From NCBI GenBank assembly GCA_003545125.1, contig DQCI01000084.1:5510-17349 (forward strand): a stretch of 11,840 bases of DNA, in the 5' to 3' direction. Under the pieces are notes generated by a model. That model saw only the letters and a program-made list of their open reading frames with translations. It searched no databases and was not told where the DNA came from. The position numbers were made by a program, and so were the translations under genes. Positions 1 to 7,849 of the stretch are shown piece after piece. Source of the stretch: Paracoccaceae bacterium. GTDB taxonomy: Bacteria > Pseudomonadota > Alphaproteobacteria > Rhodobacterales > Rhodobacteraceae. Position 1 is the first letter of the stretch. Every line of letters starts with the position of its first letter.

Positions 1-480
1 TTCGCAGGTGAAGGCCGGTTCTACATCACCTCCTGCCCGGCGCATGCCAGCTTCCCCAACCGGCTCGTCACCCTCGGCGAGGCGGCCAAGGTGGAGCTGG
101 GCGCGGCCGAAACCTCCAACAAGCGGGTCATCAACCAGTTCATCCACCCGTTGGTGATGGAAAGCTGCCAACTGGTGCTCGGCTACACCGAGTTGCTCGA
201 AGGCTCGGTCTGGAACACGATGCCGTGCCATGTGCACGACCGCCGGATGGAAGCCTATCTCTACTGGGGGATGGAGCCGGAGGCCCGTGTCATCCACCTG
301 ATGGGCGAACCGCAGGAAACCCGTCACCTCGTCGTCGCCAACGAACAGGCCGCGATCAGCCCGACCTGGTCGATCCACTCGGGCGCCGGCATCGGCTCCT
401 ACACGTTCATCTGGGCGATGGCGGGCGACAACGTCGACTACACCGACATGGACTTCATCCAGCCCGGGGACATGAAATGA
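1..480 (+). CDS. kduI: 5-keto-4-deoxyuronate isomerase KduI, 3' part (cut by window start)
   Basis: Isomerises 5-keto-4-deoxyuronate (DKI) to 2,5-diketo-3-deoxygluconate (DKII) in the cytoplasm, downstream of polyuronate lyases. The frame is open from base 1, so the gene starts before the window; 159 C-terminal residues are visible. The cupin zinc site is intact: PCHVHDRRMEAY supplies His-x-His and Glu at visible residues 77, 79 and 84, and the His in TWSIHSG is residue 126. These spacings (2, 5, 42) equal those recalled for the E. coli KduI metal ligands (His196, His198, Glu203, His245). About 119 residues are therefore probably missing upstream. The stop codon overlaps the kduD start as ATGA, and the next gene encodes the following pathway step, which supports the call. 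Confidence 0.93.
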   Translation, partial: FAGEGRFYITSCPAHASFPNRLVTLGEAAKVELGAAETSNKRVINQFIHPLVMESCQLVLGYTELLEGSVWNTMPCHVHDRRMEAYLYWGMEPEARVIHLMGEPQETRHLVVANEQAAISPTWSIHSGAGIGSYTFIWAMAGDNVDYTDMDFIQPGDMK

Positions 481-1220
481 ACCCGTATTCGCTTGAGGGT
501 CGGCGTGCCCTCGTCACGGGTGCCAACACCGGGATCGGCCAGGCCATTGCCGTGTCGCTCGCCGCGCAGGGGGCCCGTGTCACCTGCGCCGGGCGGCGCG
601 GCTCGGAGGCGACGGTGGCGCGGATCATCGAAGCCGGTGGCGAGGCGGACGCGATGCTGCTCGATTTCGCAGACCCGATGGCGGCGCGCGACGCCTTTGC
701 GGGCGCGGGTTACTCGATCCTCGTCAACAACGCGGGCGTCATCCGGCGCGAAGACAGCGTCGATTTCTCCGAAGCCGACTGGGACGACGTAATGGACGTC
801 AACCTCAAGGCGCTGTTCTTCACCACGCAGGCCTTTGCCAGGGCCTGTCTCAAAGACGGGAGCACGCCGGCGGCCGTCGTCAACATCGCCTCGCTGCTGT
901 CGTTCCAGGGCGGAATCCGCGTGCCGTCCTACACCGCGTCGAAACACGGCGTGGCGGGGCTGACCAAGGTGCTCGCCAACGAATGGGCGGCGAAAGGCAT
1001 CAACGTCAACGCCATCGCGCCGGGCTACATCGCGACCAACAACACCACGGCGCTGCGTGCCGATCCGGTGCGCAACAAATCGATCCTCGAGCGCATCCCC
1101 GCGGGCCGCTGGGGCGACCCGTCTGATATCGCAGGGACCGCCGCTTTCCTGTGCTCGCAAGCCGCGCGCTATATCCACGGCGCTGTGCTCAACGTCGACG
1201 GAGGCTGGCTTGCCCGCTGA
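477..1220 (+). CDS. kduD: 2-dehydro-3-deoxy-D-gluconate 5-dehydrogenase KduD (SDR family)
   Basis: A 247-residue short-chain dehydrogenase, close to the usual ~250 of KduD. It reduces DKII to KDG with NAD(P)H. The cofactor motif TGANTGIG lies at residues 14-21, NNAG follows the fourth strand, and the catalytic set is Ser139, Tyr152 and Lys156 (YTASK). The N-terminus MNPYSLEGRRALVTGANTG and the phrase APGYIATNNT are typical of KduD. I chose the ATG at 477 because it forms an ATGA overlap with the kduI stop and gives the family length; the frame stays open further upstream, but only as out-of-frame reading through kduI. The SDR family is large, so the precise substrate rests partly on adjacency to kduI. 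Confidence 0.92.
   Translation: MNPYSLEGRRALVTGANTGIGQAIAVSLAAQGARVTCAGRRGSEATVARIIEAGGEADAMLLDFADPMAARDAFAGAGYSILVNNAGVIRREDSVDFSEADWDDVMDVNLKALFFTTQAFARACLKDGSTPAAVVNIASLLSFQGGIRVPSYTASKHGVAGLTKVLANEWAAKGINVNAIAPGYIATNNTTALRADPVRNKSILERIPAGRWGDPSDIAGTAAFLCSQAARYIHGAVLNVDGGWLAR
1200..1204 (+). promoter_or_regulatory. Ribosome binding site setting the TTG start of uxuB
   Basis: GGAGG lies inside the kduD coding end, five bases before the TTG at 1210. No ATG or GTG with a comparable site lies nearby in the uxuB frame; the first in-frame ATG, about 165 bases on, would remove the conserved nucleotide-binding motif. Confidence 0.65.
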
Positions 1221-2634
1221 TCGTCTGACCCGAACCGCACCCGCGCCGGGCGCTGGCATCGTCCATCTCGGGCTCGGCGCCTTCTTCCGGTCGCACGGCG
1301 CGATCTACACCGAGGAGGCGATCGCCGCCTCGGGCGGGGATTGGGGCATCACCGGCGTGTCGCTGCAATCGACGCATATGCGCGACGCGCTCACGCCGCA
1401 GGGCGGGGCCTACATCGCGCTCGAACTCGGGCCCGAGGGTGAAGTGGCCCGCCGGGTGGAGGTGGTGCGCGATGTGCTGGTCGCGCGCGAAGACCCAGGC
1501 GCGGTGCTCGCGCTGATGGCCGACCCGGCCACGAAAATCGTCAGCCTCACGGTGACCGAGAAGGGCTATTGCCATGAGCCCGCCACCGGCGCGCTCAACC
1601 ATACGCACCCGGATGTCATCCACGACATCGCCGCGCCGCTGCCGGTCTCGGCGCCGGGGTTCCTGGTGCGTGCGCTGCAGATGCGCCGCGCCGCCGGGCT
1701 TGCGCCCTTTACCGTGCTCACCTGCGACAACCTCCCTTCGAACGGCGCGGTCGTGCGCGGGGTCGTGCTTGCCCTGGCGCGCGAGATCGACCCACGGCTG
1801 GCCGGTTGGATCGAAGCCGAGGGCAGGTTCCCCTCGACGATGGTCGACCGGATTGCGCCGGCCACGAAGCCCGAGGACATCGCGCGGGTCGCGGCCCTGA
1901 CCGGCTTTCATGATGCCGCCCCGGTGGTTCATGAGCCGTTCCGGCAATGGGTGATCGAGGACAGCTTCGTGGGCGACCGGCCCGATTGGGGCGCCGTCGG
2001 GGCGCAGATGGTCGACGATGTCACGCCCTACGAGCACATGAAGCTGCGGATGCTGAACGGCACCCATAGCCCGCTCGCATATCTCGGCTATCTCGCCGGG
2101 CACGAGACGGTCGCCGATTGCATGGCCGACCCGGTCTTCGCCCGGTTCGTTGACCGGCTTTGGGACGCGGAGATCATCCCCGCCGTCGAGGCGCCGCCGG
2201 GGGTTTCGCTCGCCGACTACGCGGCGGCGCTGCACAAGCGTTACGACAACCCGGCGATCCGCCACCGGACCTGGCAGATCGCCATGGACGGCAGCCAGAA
2301 ACTGCCGCAGCGCATCCTCGGCACAGTTTCCGAGAGCCTTGCCGCCGGGCGCAGCACCCCGGGGCTGATCCTCGCGATCGCCGCCTGGATGCGTTACGTC
2401 TCGGGCGTGGACCTGAATGGTGCGCCGATTGATGTGCGCGACCCGTTGGCCGACAGGATGAAGGCGCTGTCGGACGCGGCGGATACGCCCGAAGACAAGG
2501 TCGCCGCCCTGCTCGGCCTGCGCGAAGTATTTCCGCCAGACCTCGCCGCCCTGCTGGGTGGCCCGGTTGCGGCGTCCTATGCACTCCTCGCCGACGAGGG
2601 CGTGCACAAAGCCATGGAGGTTGCAGCCCGATGA
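1210..2634 (+). CDS. uxuB: D-fructuronate reductase UxuB (mannonate oxidoreductase)
   Basis: A long-chain mannitol-dehydrogenase-family enzyme that interconverts D-fructuronate and D-mannonate with NAD(H). The predicted 474 residues compare with about 486 in E. coli UxuB. The N-terminal Rossmann motif is VHLGLGAFFRSH (18-29). TVTEKGYC, TCDNLPSNG and RQWVIEDSFV follow in family order. The catalytic Lys-x4-Asn-x2-His is KLRMLNGTH, giving Lys278, Asn283 and His286, and HRTWQIAMDGSQKLPQR matches UxuB closely. The start is taken as TTG at 1210, inside kduD (11-base overlap), because a GGAGG sits five bases upstream and the Rossmann motif begins only about 17 residues later. Reading further upstream in this frame is out-of-frame kduD sequence. 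UxaB (tagaturonate reductase) is the main alternative, but these motifs fit UxuB better, as does uxuA next door. Confidence 0.9.
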   Translation: MPADRLTRTAPAPGAGIVHLGLGAFFRSHGAIYTEEAIAASGGDWGITGVSLQSTHMRDALTPQGGAYIALELGPEGEVARRVEVVRDVLVAREDPGAVLALMADPATKIVSLTVTEKGYCHEPATGALNHTHPDVIHDIAAPLPVSAPGFLVRALQMRRAAGLAPFTVLTCDNLPSNGAVVRGVVLALAREIDPRLAGWIEAEGRFPSTMVDRIAPATKPEDIARVAALTGFHDAAPVVHEPFRQWVIEDSFVGDRPDWGAVGAQMVDDVTPYEHMKLRMLNGTHSPLAYLGYLAGHETVADCMADPVFARFVDRLWDAEIIPAVEAPPGVSLADYAAALHKRYDNPAIRHRTWQIAMDGSQKLPQRILGTVSESLAAGRSTPGLILAIAAWMRYVSGVDLNGAPIDVRDPLADRMKALSDAADTPEDKVAALLGLREVFPPDLAALLGGPVAASYALLADEGVHKAMEVAAR

Positions 2635-3812
2635 GAGAAACCTGGCGTTGGTACGGACCCGGTCTCGACCCGATCGGGTTGGGCGACATTGCCCAGACCG
2701 GGGCAAGTGGCATCGTGAATGCGCTCCACGAAGTACCGTACGGCGAAGTATGGTCTCGTACGGCAATCACTGAACGCAAGCGGGTGATCGAAGCCGCGGG
2801 CCTCACCTGGGACGTGGTGGAAAGCCTGCCGGTACACGAGCGGATCAAGCGCGGCGACGGCGATCTTTCACAGCTGTTCGCCAACTACCGCCAGTCGATG
2901 GCCAACCTGGCCGCCGAAGGCGTGACGACGATCTGCTACAACTTCATGCCGATCCTCGACTGGACCCGGACCGATCTTCAATCGCCCACCGCCACCGGCG
3001 CGACCTGCCTGCGTTTCGAGGCCTATCGGATGGCAGCTTTCGAAGTGTTCATGCTTGAACGCAATGGAGCGGAGGCGGATTACCTGCCGCAGGTGGTCGA
3101 GCGCGGCAGGGTCTGGTTCGAGGCCTCCACGCCGGACGACCGCGCGGCGCTGCTTGGCGCGATCATGTCCGGCCTGCCGGGCGCCTTCGACCGCTACGAT
3201 ATCGACGGGCTCAAATCCCAGCTCGCGCTCTACGACGGGATCGGCCACGACGAGATCCGGGCGAATTTCAAACGTTTCCTCGACGCGGTGGTGCCCACCG
3301 CCGAAGAGCTCGGCGTGAAGCTCGCGGTCCATGCCGACGATCCACCGCGCGACATCCTCGGGTTGCCGCGGGTGGTCTCGTCGGCGCAGGACGCGGCCTG
3401 GGTGCTCGGGGCCCATGACAGCATCGCCAACGGGCTCACGCTCTGTTCGGGCAGCTTCGGCGCGCATCCGACCAACGATCTTCCGGCAATGGCGCGGCGC
3501 TTCGGTCCGCGCATCCATTTCGCCCACCTGCGCAACGTGGCGAAAGACCCCGACGGCTCATTCGAGGAGGCCGCGCATCTCGACGGCGACACCGACATGG
3601 TCGATCTCGCGAAGGCGCTCCTGGACGAAGAAGCGCGTCGGCGCGCCGAGGGGCGCCCGGATTCGCAGATCCCGTTCCGGCCCGACCACGGCCACGAGAT
3701 CGCCTTCGACCACGACCGCGACAACGTGCCGGGCTATCCGCTGATCGGACGGCTGAGGGGGCTTGCCGAAGTGCGCGGGGTGATCCGCGCCCTGGAGCAC
3801 GCCGGTGCCTGA
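2631..3812 (+). CDS. uxuA: D-mannonate dehydratase UxuA
   Basis: Dehydrates D-mannonate to KDG, the step after UxuB. The 393 residues equal the normal UxuA length of about 394. The N-terminus MRETWRWYGP and the phrase CYNFMPILDWTRTDL are family hallmarks. A conserved set of likely Mn2+ ligands is present: His234 (VHADD), Cys272 (LCSGS), His299 (FAHLRN) and Asp352 (RPDHGH), followed by His353. Assigning these as ligands comes from family knowledge, not from this sequence alone. The ATG at 2631 overlaps the uxuB stop as ATGA, with GGAGG at 2616-2620, so translation is probably coupled. The gene is intact. Confidence 0.95.
   Translation: MRETWRWYGPGLDPIGLGDIAQTGASGIVNALHEVPYGEVWSRTAITERKRVIEAAGLTWDVVESLPVHERIKRGDGDLSQLFANYRQSMANLAAEGVTTICYNFMPILDWTRTDLQSPTATGATCLRFEAYRMAAFEVFMLERNGAEADYLPQVVERGRVWFEASTPDDRAALLGAIMSGLPGAFDRYDIDGLKSQLALYDGIGHDEIRANFKRFLDAVVPTAEELGVKLAVHADDPPRDILGLPRVVSSAQDAAWVLGAHDSIANGLTLCSGSFGAHPTNDLPAMARRFGPRIHFAHLRNVAKDPDGSFEEAAHLDGDTDMVDLAKALLDEEARRRAEGRPDSQIPFRPDHGHEIAFDHDRDNVPGYPLIGRLRGLAEVRGVIRALEHAGA
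3794..3797 (+). promoter_or_regulatory. Ribosome binding site for the GTG start of uxaA
   Basis: GGAG inside the 3' end of uxuA, seven bases before the GTG at 3805. It supports this start, which places the first residues (PDTLVLHPRDNVAVV) exactly where UxaA proteins normally begin. Confidence 0.55.
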
Positions 3813-5325
3813 CACCCTCGTTCTTCACCCGCGAGACAACGTGGCGGTGGTCACCCGGCGGGCGGAGGCCGGGGAAGACCCGCTGGGCGTCGGCCGGCCG
3901 CTGGACCGCGGGTTGTCCGCGGGTCACAAGCTCGCCCGCCTGCCTGTGACCAAGGGCGACCCCGTGTTCAAGTTCGGGCAGGTGATCGGCGCCGCGACCG
4001 CCGCCATCGTCCCGGGCGAGCATGTCCACACGCACAACTGCGCCTTCTCCGACCACGACCGCGGCTATGACATCGGCGCCGAAATGGCGGCGGCAGAAGC
4101 GGCTGTGCCGGGCATGGAACCTGCGCAGTTCATGGGCTACCAGCGGGCCGATGGACGGGTGGGCACGCGCAATTTCCTCGCGCTCTGCGCCACGGTGAAC
4201 TGCTCGGCGACCGTGATCAACCGCGCCGCCGACGAGCTCACGCGCGAGGGCGCGTTCGAAGCCTTTTCCAATATCGACGGCATCGCGGCTTTCGCCCATG
4301 GCACCGGCTGCGGCATGGCGGCGACGGGCCGGGGGGCCGATATCCTCGAGCGCGTGCTCTGGGGCTATGCCACCCATCCCAACGTCGGCGCGGCTGTCTT
4401 TGTCGGGCTCGGCTGCGAGGTCATGCAGATCGCCCGGTTTCAGGCGCGTCACGGCGCCGCGGCGCCCGGCCAGGTCCACGCCCTCACCATCCAGGAGACG
4501 GGCGGCACCCGCGCGACGATTGACGCGATCAAGGCCCGTGTGCGCGCGATCTTGCCGGAGGTGAATGCGGTGCGCCGCACGCCCTGCCCGGTGTCGGCGC
4601 TGACGGTCGGGCTGCAATGCGGCGGCTCCGACGGGCTGTCGGGCATCACCGCCAACCCCGCGCTGGGCGCGGCGTCCGACCTCATCGTCGGGCAGGGCGG
4701 TAGCGTTATCCTGTCGGAGACACCGGAGATCTACGGCGCCGAGGGGCTGCTGCTCGGGCGCACCGATCCGCAGACCGCAGACCGCCTGCTCGCCTGTCTC
4801 AGATGGTGGGAGGACTATACGGCAGCGAATGGCGGCACGATGGACAACAACCCCTCGCCCGGCAACAAGCAGGGCGGGATCACCACGATCCTCGAAAAGA
4901 GCCTCGGCGCGGTGGCCAAGGCAGGTGCGACGCCTCTGCGGGGCTTCTACGACTACGCCGCGCGGGTCGACCGGCCGGGGCTCGTTTTCATGGATACGCC
5001 GGGGTACGACCCGGTCTCGGTGACCGGCCAGATCGCCGGCGGCGCGCAGATCGTCGTCTTCACCACCGGGCGTGGCTCGGCGTTCGGGTCAAAGCCCGCG
5101 CCGACCCTGAAGCTCGCCACGGGCGACCGGCTGTTTGCCGAGATGCGCGACGACATGGACATCGGCTGCGGCGATATCGTAAGCCGGGGCACGGAGATAC
5201 CCGCCAAGGGGCGGGAGATCTACGATGCGATTGTGCGGGTGGCCTCGGGCGAGGTGACGAAAAGCGAGGCGTTGGGTCTGGGCGCGCAGGAGTTCGTGCC
5301 CTGGCAGATCGGCGCGGTGATGTGA
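3805..5325 (+). CDS. uxaA: Altronate dehydratase UxaA (UxaA/GarD family)
   Basis: Dehydrates D-altronate to KDG, the last specific step of the galacturonate branch. At 506 residues it is a full-length, single-chain enzyme (E. coli UxaA is about 495). An N-terminal SAF domain (about 1-80) ends in GEHVHTHN (71-78). The large catalytic domain begins near RADGRVGTRN (114-123) and carries CGGSDGLSGITANP (from 272) and NNPSPGNKQGGITT (from 348), all typical of UxaA. The family normally depends on a divalent metal such as iron. The GTG start overlaps the uxuA end by eight bases. Galactarate dehydratase (GarD) belongs to the same family and cannot be fully excluded, but gene context favours altronate. 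Confidence 0.88.
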   Translation: MPDTLVLHPRDNVAVVTRRAEAGEDPLGVGRPLDRGLSAGHKLARLPVTKGDPVFKFGQVIGAATAAIVPGEHVHTHNCAFSDHDRGYDIGAEMAAAEAAVPGMEPAQFMGYQRADGRVGTRNFLALCATVNCSATVINRAADELTREGAFEAFSNIDGIAAFAHGTGCGMAATGRGADILERVLWGYATHPNVGAAVFVGLGCEVMQIARFQARHGAAAPGQVHALTIQETGGTRATIDAIKARVRAILPEVNAVRRTPCPVSALTVGLQCGGSDGLSGITANPALGAASDLIVGQGGSVILSETPEIYGAEGLLLGRTDPQTADRLLACLRWWEDYTAANGGTMDNNPSPGNKQGGITTILEKSLGAVAKAGATPLRGFYDYAARVDRPGLVFMDTPGYDPVSVTGQIAGGAQIVVFTTGRGSAFGSKPAPTLKLATGDRLFAEMRDDMDIGCGDIVSRGTEIPAKGREIYDAIVRVASGEVTKSEALGLGAQEFVPWQIGAVM

Positions 5326-5335
5326 GAGGGCCCTG

Positions 5336-6205
5336 ATGAAGGTAGTCTGTGCCGGCGAGGCGATGATCGAACTCAGTATCGACGCGCCCGGGCGTCAGAT
5401 CGGCTTTGCCGGCGACACGTTCAACACCGCCGTCTACATGGCGCGCGCCCTGCCGGAGGGGGCGGTCGACTTCGCCACCGTGGTCGGCGAGGACGCGCTT
5501 TCGAACCGGATGCTGGCCTTCTTCGAGGCCCAGGGCGTGGGCACGGGGCTGATCCGGCGGCACCCGGTGCGGTTGCCGGGGATCTATTCGATCGCGGTCG
5601 ACGCGGACGGCGAACGCAGCTTCGCCTATTGGCGCGACCAGTCGGCGGCGCGCACCCTGTTCGCCGATGGGTTCGACGCTCTGCACGGGGCGGACCTGGT
5701 GTATTTCTCAGGCATTACGCTGGCGATCCTGCCGCCCGAGATCCGGACCGCGCTGATCGCCTATCTCGCGGGGTTTCCCGGCAAGGTGGCGTTCGATAGC
5801 AACTACCGGCCGCGGCTGTGGCCCAGCGAAAACGTGGCCCGCGACGTTATGGAGATGGCCTGGGGCGTGTGCGACATCGCCCTGCCATCGCTCGACGACG
5901 AGATGGCGCTGTTCGGCGACGCGGACGCCGACGCGGTTCTGTCGCGGTTCCACGGCTACGGGCTGACCGAAGGGGCGCTGAAACGCGGGGCGACGGGACC
6001 GCTGCCGCTCGACCCGGACGCGCCGGTCGGCGACTTCCCGAAGGCCGAAAAGGTGGTCGACACCACCGCTGCCGGCGACAGCTTCAATGCCGCCTATCTT
6101 GCCGCGCTGCTGGGCGGGGCTTGCGGCGCCGAGGCGGCGCAGAAAGCGCACGCCCTTGCCATGCAGGTGATCGCGGCGCCGGGCGCCATCGTGCCGACGG
6201 CGTAG
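5336..6205 (+). CDS. kdgK: 2-keto-3-deoxygluconate kinase KdgK (PfkB family)
   Basis: Phosphorylates KDG with ATP to 2-keto-3-deoxy-6-phosphogluconate, where the three upstream branches converge. The 289 residues are slightly short for KdgK (about 300-310) but no motif is missing. The N-terminus MKVVCAGEAMIELS and the sugar-site phrase GFAGDTFNTAVYMAR (23-37) are typical. FDSNYRPRLW (153-162) is characteristic of KDG kinases, and the PfkB signature DTTAAGDSFNAAY (242-254) includes the likely catalytic base Asp248. The ATG at 5336 follows GAGAGGG at 5324-5330, ten bases after the uxaA stop. It is the last gene of the operon, and the KDPG aldolase that would finish the pathway is not adjacent. 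Confidence 0.93.
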   Translation: MKVVCAGEAMIELSIDAPGRQIGFAGDTFNTAVYMARALPEGAVDFATVVGEDALSNRMLAFFEAQGVGTGLIRRHPVRLPGIYSIAVDADGERSFAYWRDQSAARTLFADGFDALHGADLVYFSGITLAILPPEIRTALIAYLAGFPGKVAFDSNYRPRLWPSENVARDVMEMAWGVCDIALPSLDDEMALFGDADADAVLSRFHGYGLTEGALKRGATGPLPLDPDAPVGDFPKAEKVVDTTAAGDSFNAAYLAALLGGACGAEAAQKAHALAMQVIAAPGAIVPTA

Positions 6206-6244
6206 GCGCGCCGGGGGCCGTCCGCCTCCAGCCCGCAGCCGCTG

Positions 6245-6976
6245 TCACAACAGTTGCGACAGAAACTGCCTGGTGCGCTGTTCTTGCGGGTTGTCGAAGA
6301 TCTGCGCGGGCGGGCCGGCCTCGATAATGCGGCCGCCGTCGAGAAAGCAGACCTTGTCGGCCAGCTCGCGCGCGAAGCCCATTTCGTGGGTGGCGAGGAT
6401 CATCGTCATCCCCTCCTCGCGCAACCTTCGCAGCACGTCGAGCACCTCGGCGACCAGTTCGGGGTCGAGCGCCGAGGTGATCTCGTCGAACAGCAGGATC
6501 TCGGGCTGCATCGCCAGCGCCCGGATGATGGCGACCCGCTGCTGCTGGCCGCCGGAGAGCTGATCGGGATAGTGGCCCATGCGGTCGCCCAGCCCGAACC
6601 GTTGAAACAGCTCGGTCACCGGTGCTTTGAGCTGCGCCTTGCGCAAGCCCTTCACCCGGCCCGGCGCGAGCATCACGTTGGCCTCGGCGCTCATATGCGG
6701 AAACAGGTTGAACGACTGGAACACCAGCCCGATCCGCTGGCGGATTGGCTGCGGGTCGAGCCCTGGCTCGGCGATGTCGACCCCGTCGAAGACAATCTCG
6801 CCGTCGTCGATCGGGTCGAGCAGATTGATGGCGCGCAAGAGGGTCGACTTGCCGGATCCGGACGCGCCGATCAGGCAGACCATCTCGCCCGCGTCGACAT
6901 CCAGGTCGATGCCGCGCAACACATGGTGGGTACCGAAACTTTTCTGGACGCCTGCGAGCCGCAACATCGTCCTCAT
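6245..6976 (-). CDS. Polar amino-acid ABC transporter ATP-binding protein
   Basis: A 243-residue ATPase of the polar amino-acid uptake (GlnQ/HisP) type that energises import on the cytoplasmic face. Walker A is GASGSGKST (37-45), the Q-loop is Gln87 in VFQSFNLFPH, the signature is LSGGQQQR (140-147), Walker B is LLFDE (161-165), the D-loop is SALD, and the switch His is His197 (ATHEMGFA). VFQSFNLFPH and THEMGFARE mark the amino-acid subfamily. The ATG at 6976 overlaps the permease stop as ATGA; Met4 is a less likely start. It ends 39 bp from the convergent kdgK, and no clear T-rich terminator lies between them. The transported amino acid cannot be named from sequence. Confidence 0.93.
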   Translation of the reverse strand: MRTMLRLAGVQKSFGTHHVLRGIDLDVDAGEMVCLIGASGSGKSTLLRAINLLDPIDDGEIVFDGVDIAEPGLDPQPIRQRIGLVFQSFNLFPHMSAEANVMLAPGRVKGLRKAQLKAPVTELFQRFGLGDRMGHYPDQLSGGQQQRVAIIRALAMQPEILLFDEITSALDPELVAEVLDVLRRLREEGMTMILATHEMGFARELADKVCFLDGGRIIEAGPPAQIFDNPQEQRTRQFLSQLL

Positions 6977-7812
6977 TGCTCGATCCGCCTGCGTTTGTGC
7001 ATGAGGTAATCGGCGTAGCGGGTCGCGGGGATGGTGATGATCAGAAAGATCAGCGCGGCGCCCACGTAGGGCGTGAAATTCGCGTACAGCGACTTGTAGA
7101 CGCCCGCCTGGCGAAAGATCTCGACCGGGCCGACGAAGGACAGCAGGGCGACGTCCTTCTGCAGCGCGATCACCAGGTTCATGTTGGCGGGCACCACGTT
7201 GCGCAAAGCCTGCGGCAGGACCACGAAACGCATGGTGTCGCCCGAAGACAGGCCGAGCGAGAGCGCGGCGGAGCGTTGGCTTCTGTGGATCGATTCTATC
7301 CCTGAGCGGATCACCTCTGCGACATAGGCCGAATAGACCAGGATGAGCGCGAGCGAGCCCCAGATATACGGGCTGTTCCAGGGCCGCGGGAGCCCCAGGC
7401 CCGGCACGCCGAAGCCGATCAGATAGATCACCAGGATCACCGGCAGGCCCCGGAAGATATCCGTGTAGAGCGTCGCGAAAAGCTTGAGCGGATAGAGCGC
7501 GGGCCGCTGGATGTCGCGGCAGATCGCGACCACGAGCGACAGGATCGCGATCAGCGGCAGCGACCAGGCAAAGATCGCGATGTCGAGCAGGAAGGCGTCG
7601 AGCAGGCCTGGGAAGGTCTTGGAGAAGACCGGACCGTTGAAGAAGCTTTTCTTCACCGCCTCCCAGCCGGGGGCCAGCGGCACCAGGAGGACGATTGCGA
7701 GGAGGACAGCGGCGGTCGAGGTCGCGGCGATCCGCATCGACCGCCTGCGCAGCGCCGCCTCGAAGACCGCACGCCGTCCCGGGCGTGCGGTCGTATCGCT
7801 TGTGTCGGTCAT
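6973..7812 (-). CDS. Polar amino-acid ABC transporter permease (HisM/GlnP type)
   Basis: An inner-membrane channel subunit of 279 residues from the chosen start. Hydrophobic segments appear near 28-47, 72-98, 112-135, 151-167, 211-230 and 247-262. The EAA loop that contacts the ATPase is SGIESIHRSQRSAALSLGLS and following, ending LPQALRNVVPAN (about 170-210), which is characteristic of amino-acid permeases. Only one permease is present, so a homodimer is likely. The frame is open up to an ATG at 7869 inside the upstream gene, but I chose the ATG at 7812 because AAGGGGG lies about 13 bases before it. The 7869 start would add a polar leader (CRSSNKTGYRERRG) that overlaps the binding-protein gene. 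Confidence 0.9.
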   Translation of the reverse strand: MTDTSDTTARPGRRAVFEAALRRRSMRIAATSTAAVLLAIVLLVPLAPGWEAVKKSFFNGPVFSKTFPGLLDAFLLDIAIFAWSLPLIAILSLVVAICRDIQRPALYPLKLFATLYTDIFRGLPVILVIYLIGFGVPGLGLPRPWNSPYIWGSLALILVYSAYVAEVIRSGIESIHRSQRSAALSLGLSSGDTMRFVVLPQALRNVVPANMNLVIALQKDVALLSFVGPVEIFRQAGVYKSLYANFTPYVGAALIFLIITIPATRYADYLMHKRRRIEQ

Positions 7813-7849
7813 CGAGGCTGCGGGCCCCCTTCTTTCTCGATAACCGGTC

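Noticed and set aside
1189..2766. A 525-codon open frame on the minus strand opposite uxuB
   Set aside because: It is antisense to a clearly recognisable enzyme and its translation is rich in Arg, Gly, Pro and His with no family motifs, as expected from GC-rich codon usage. Similar antisense frames over kduD, uxuA, uxaA, tauC and tauB were dropped for the same reason.
6196..6222. Possible terminator between kdgK and the convergent ATPase gene (GACGGC paired with GCCGTC, with GGCGCGCC inside)
   Set aside because: The stem is only six pairs with a 15-base loop, half of it overlaps the kdgK end, and there is no T-run on either strand. Such pairings are common by chance at this GC content.
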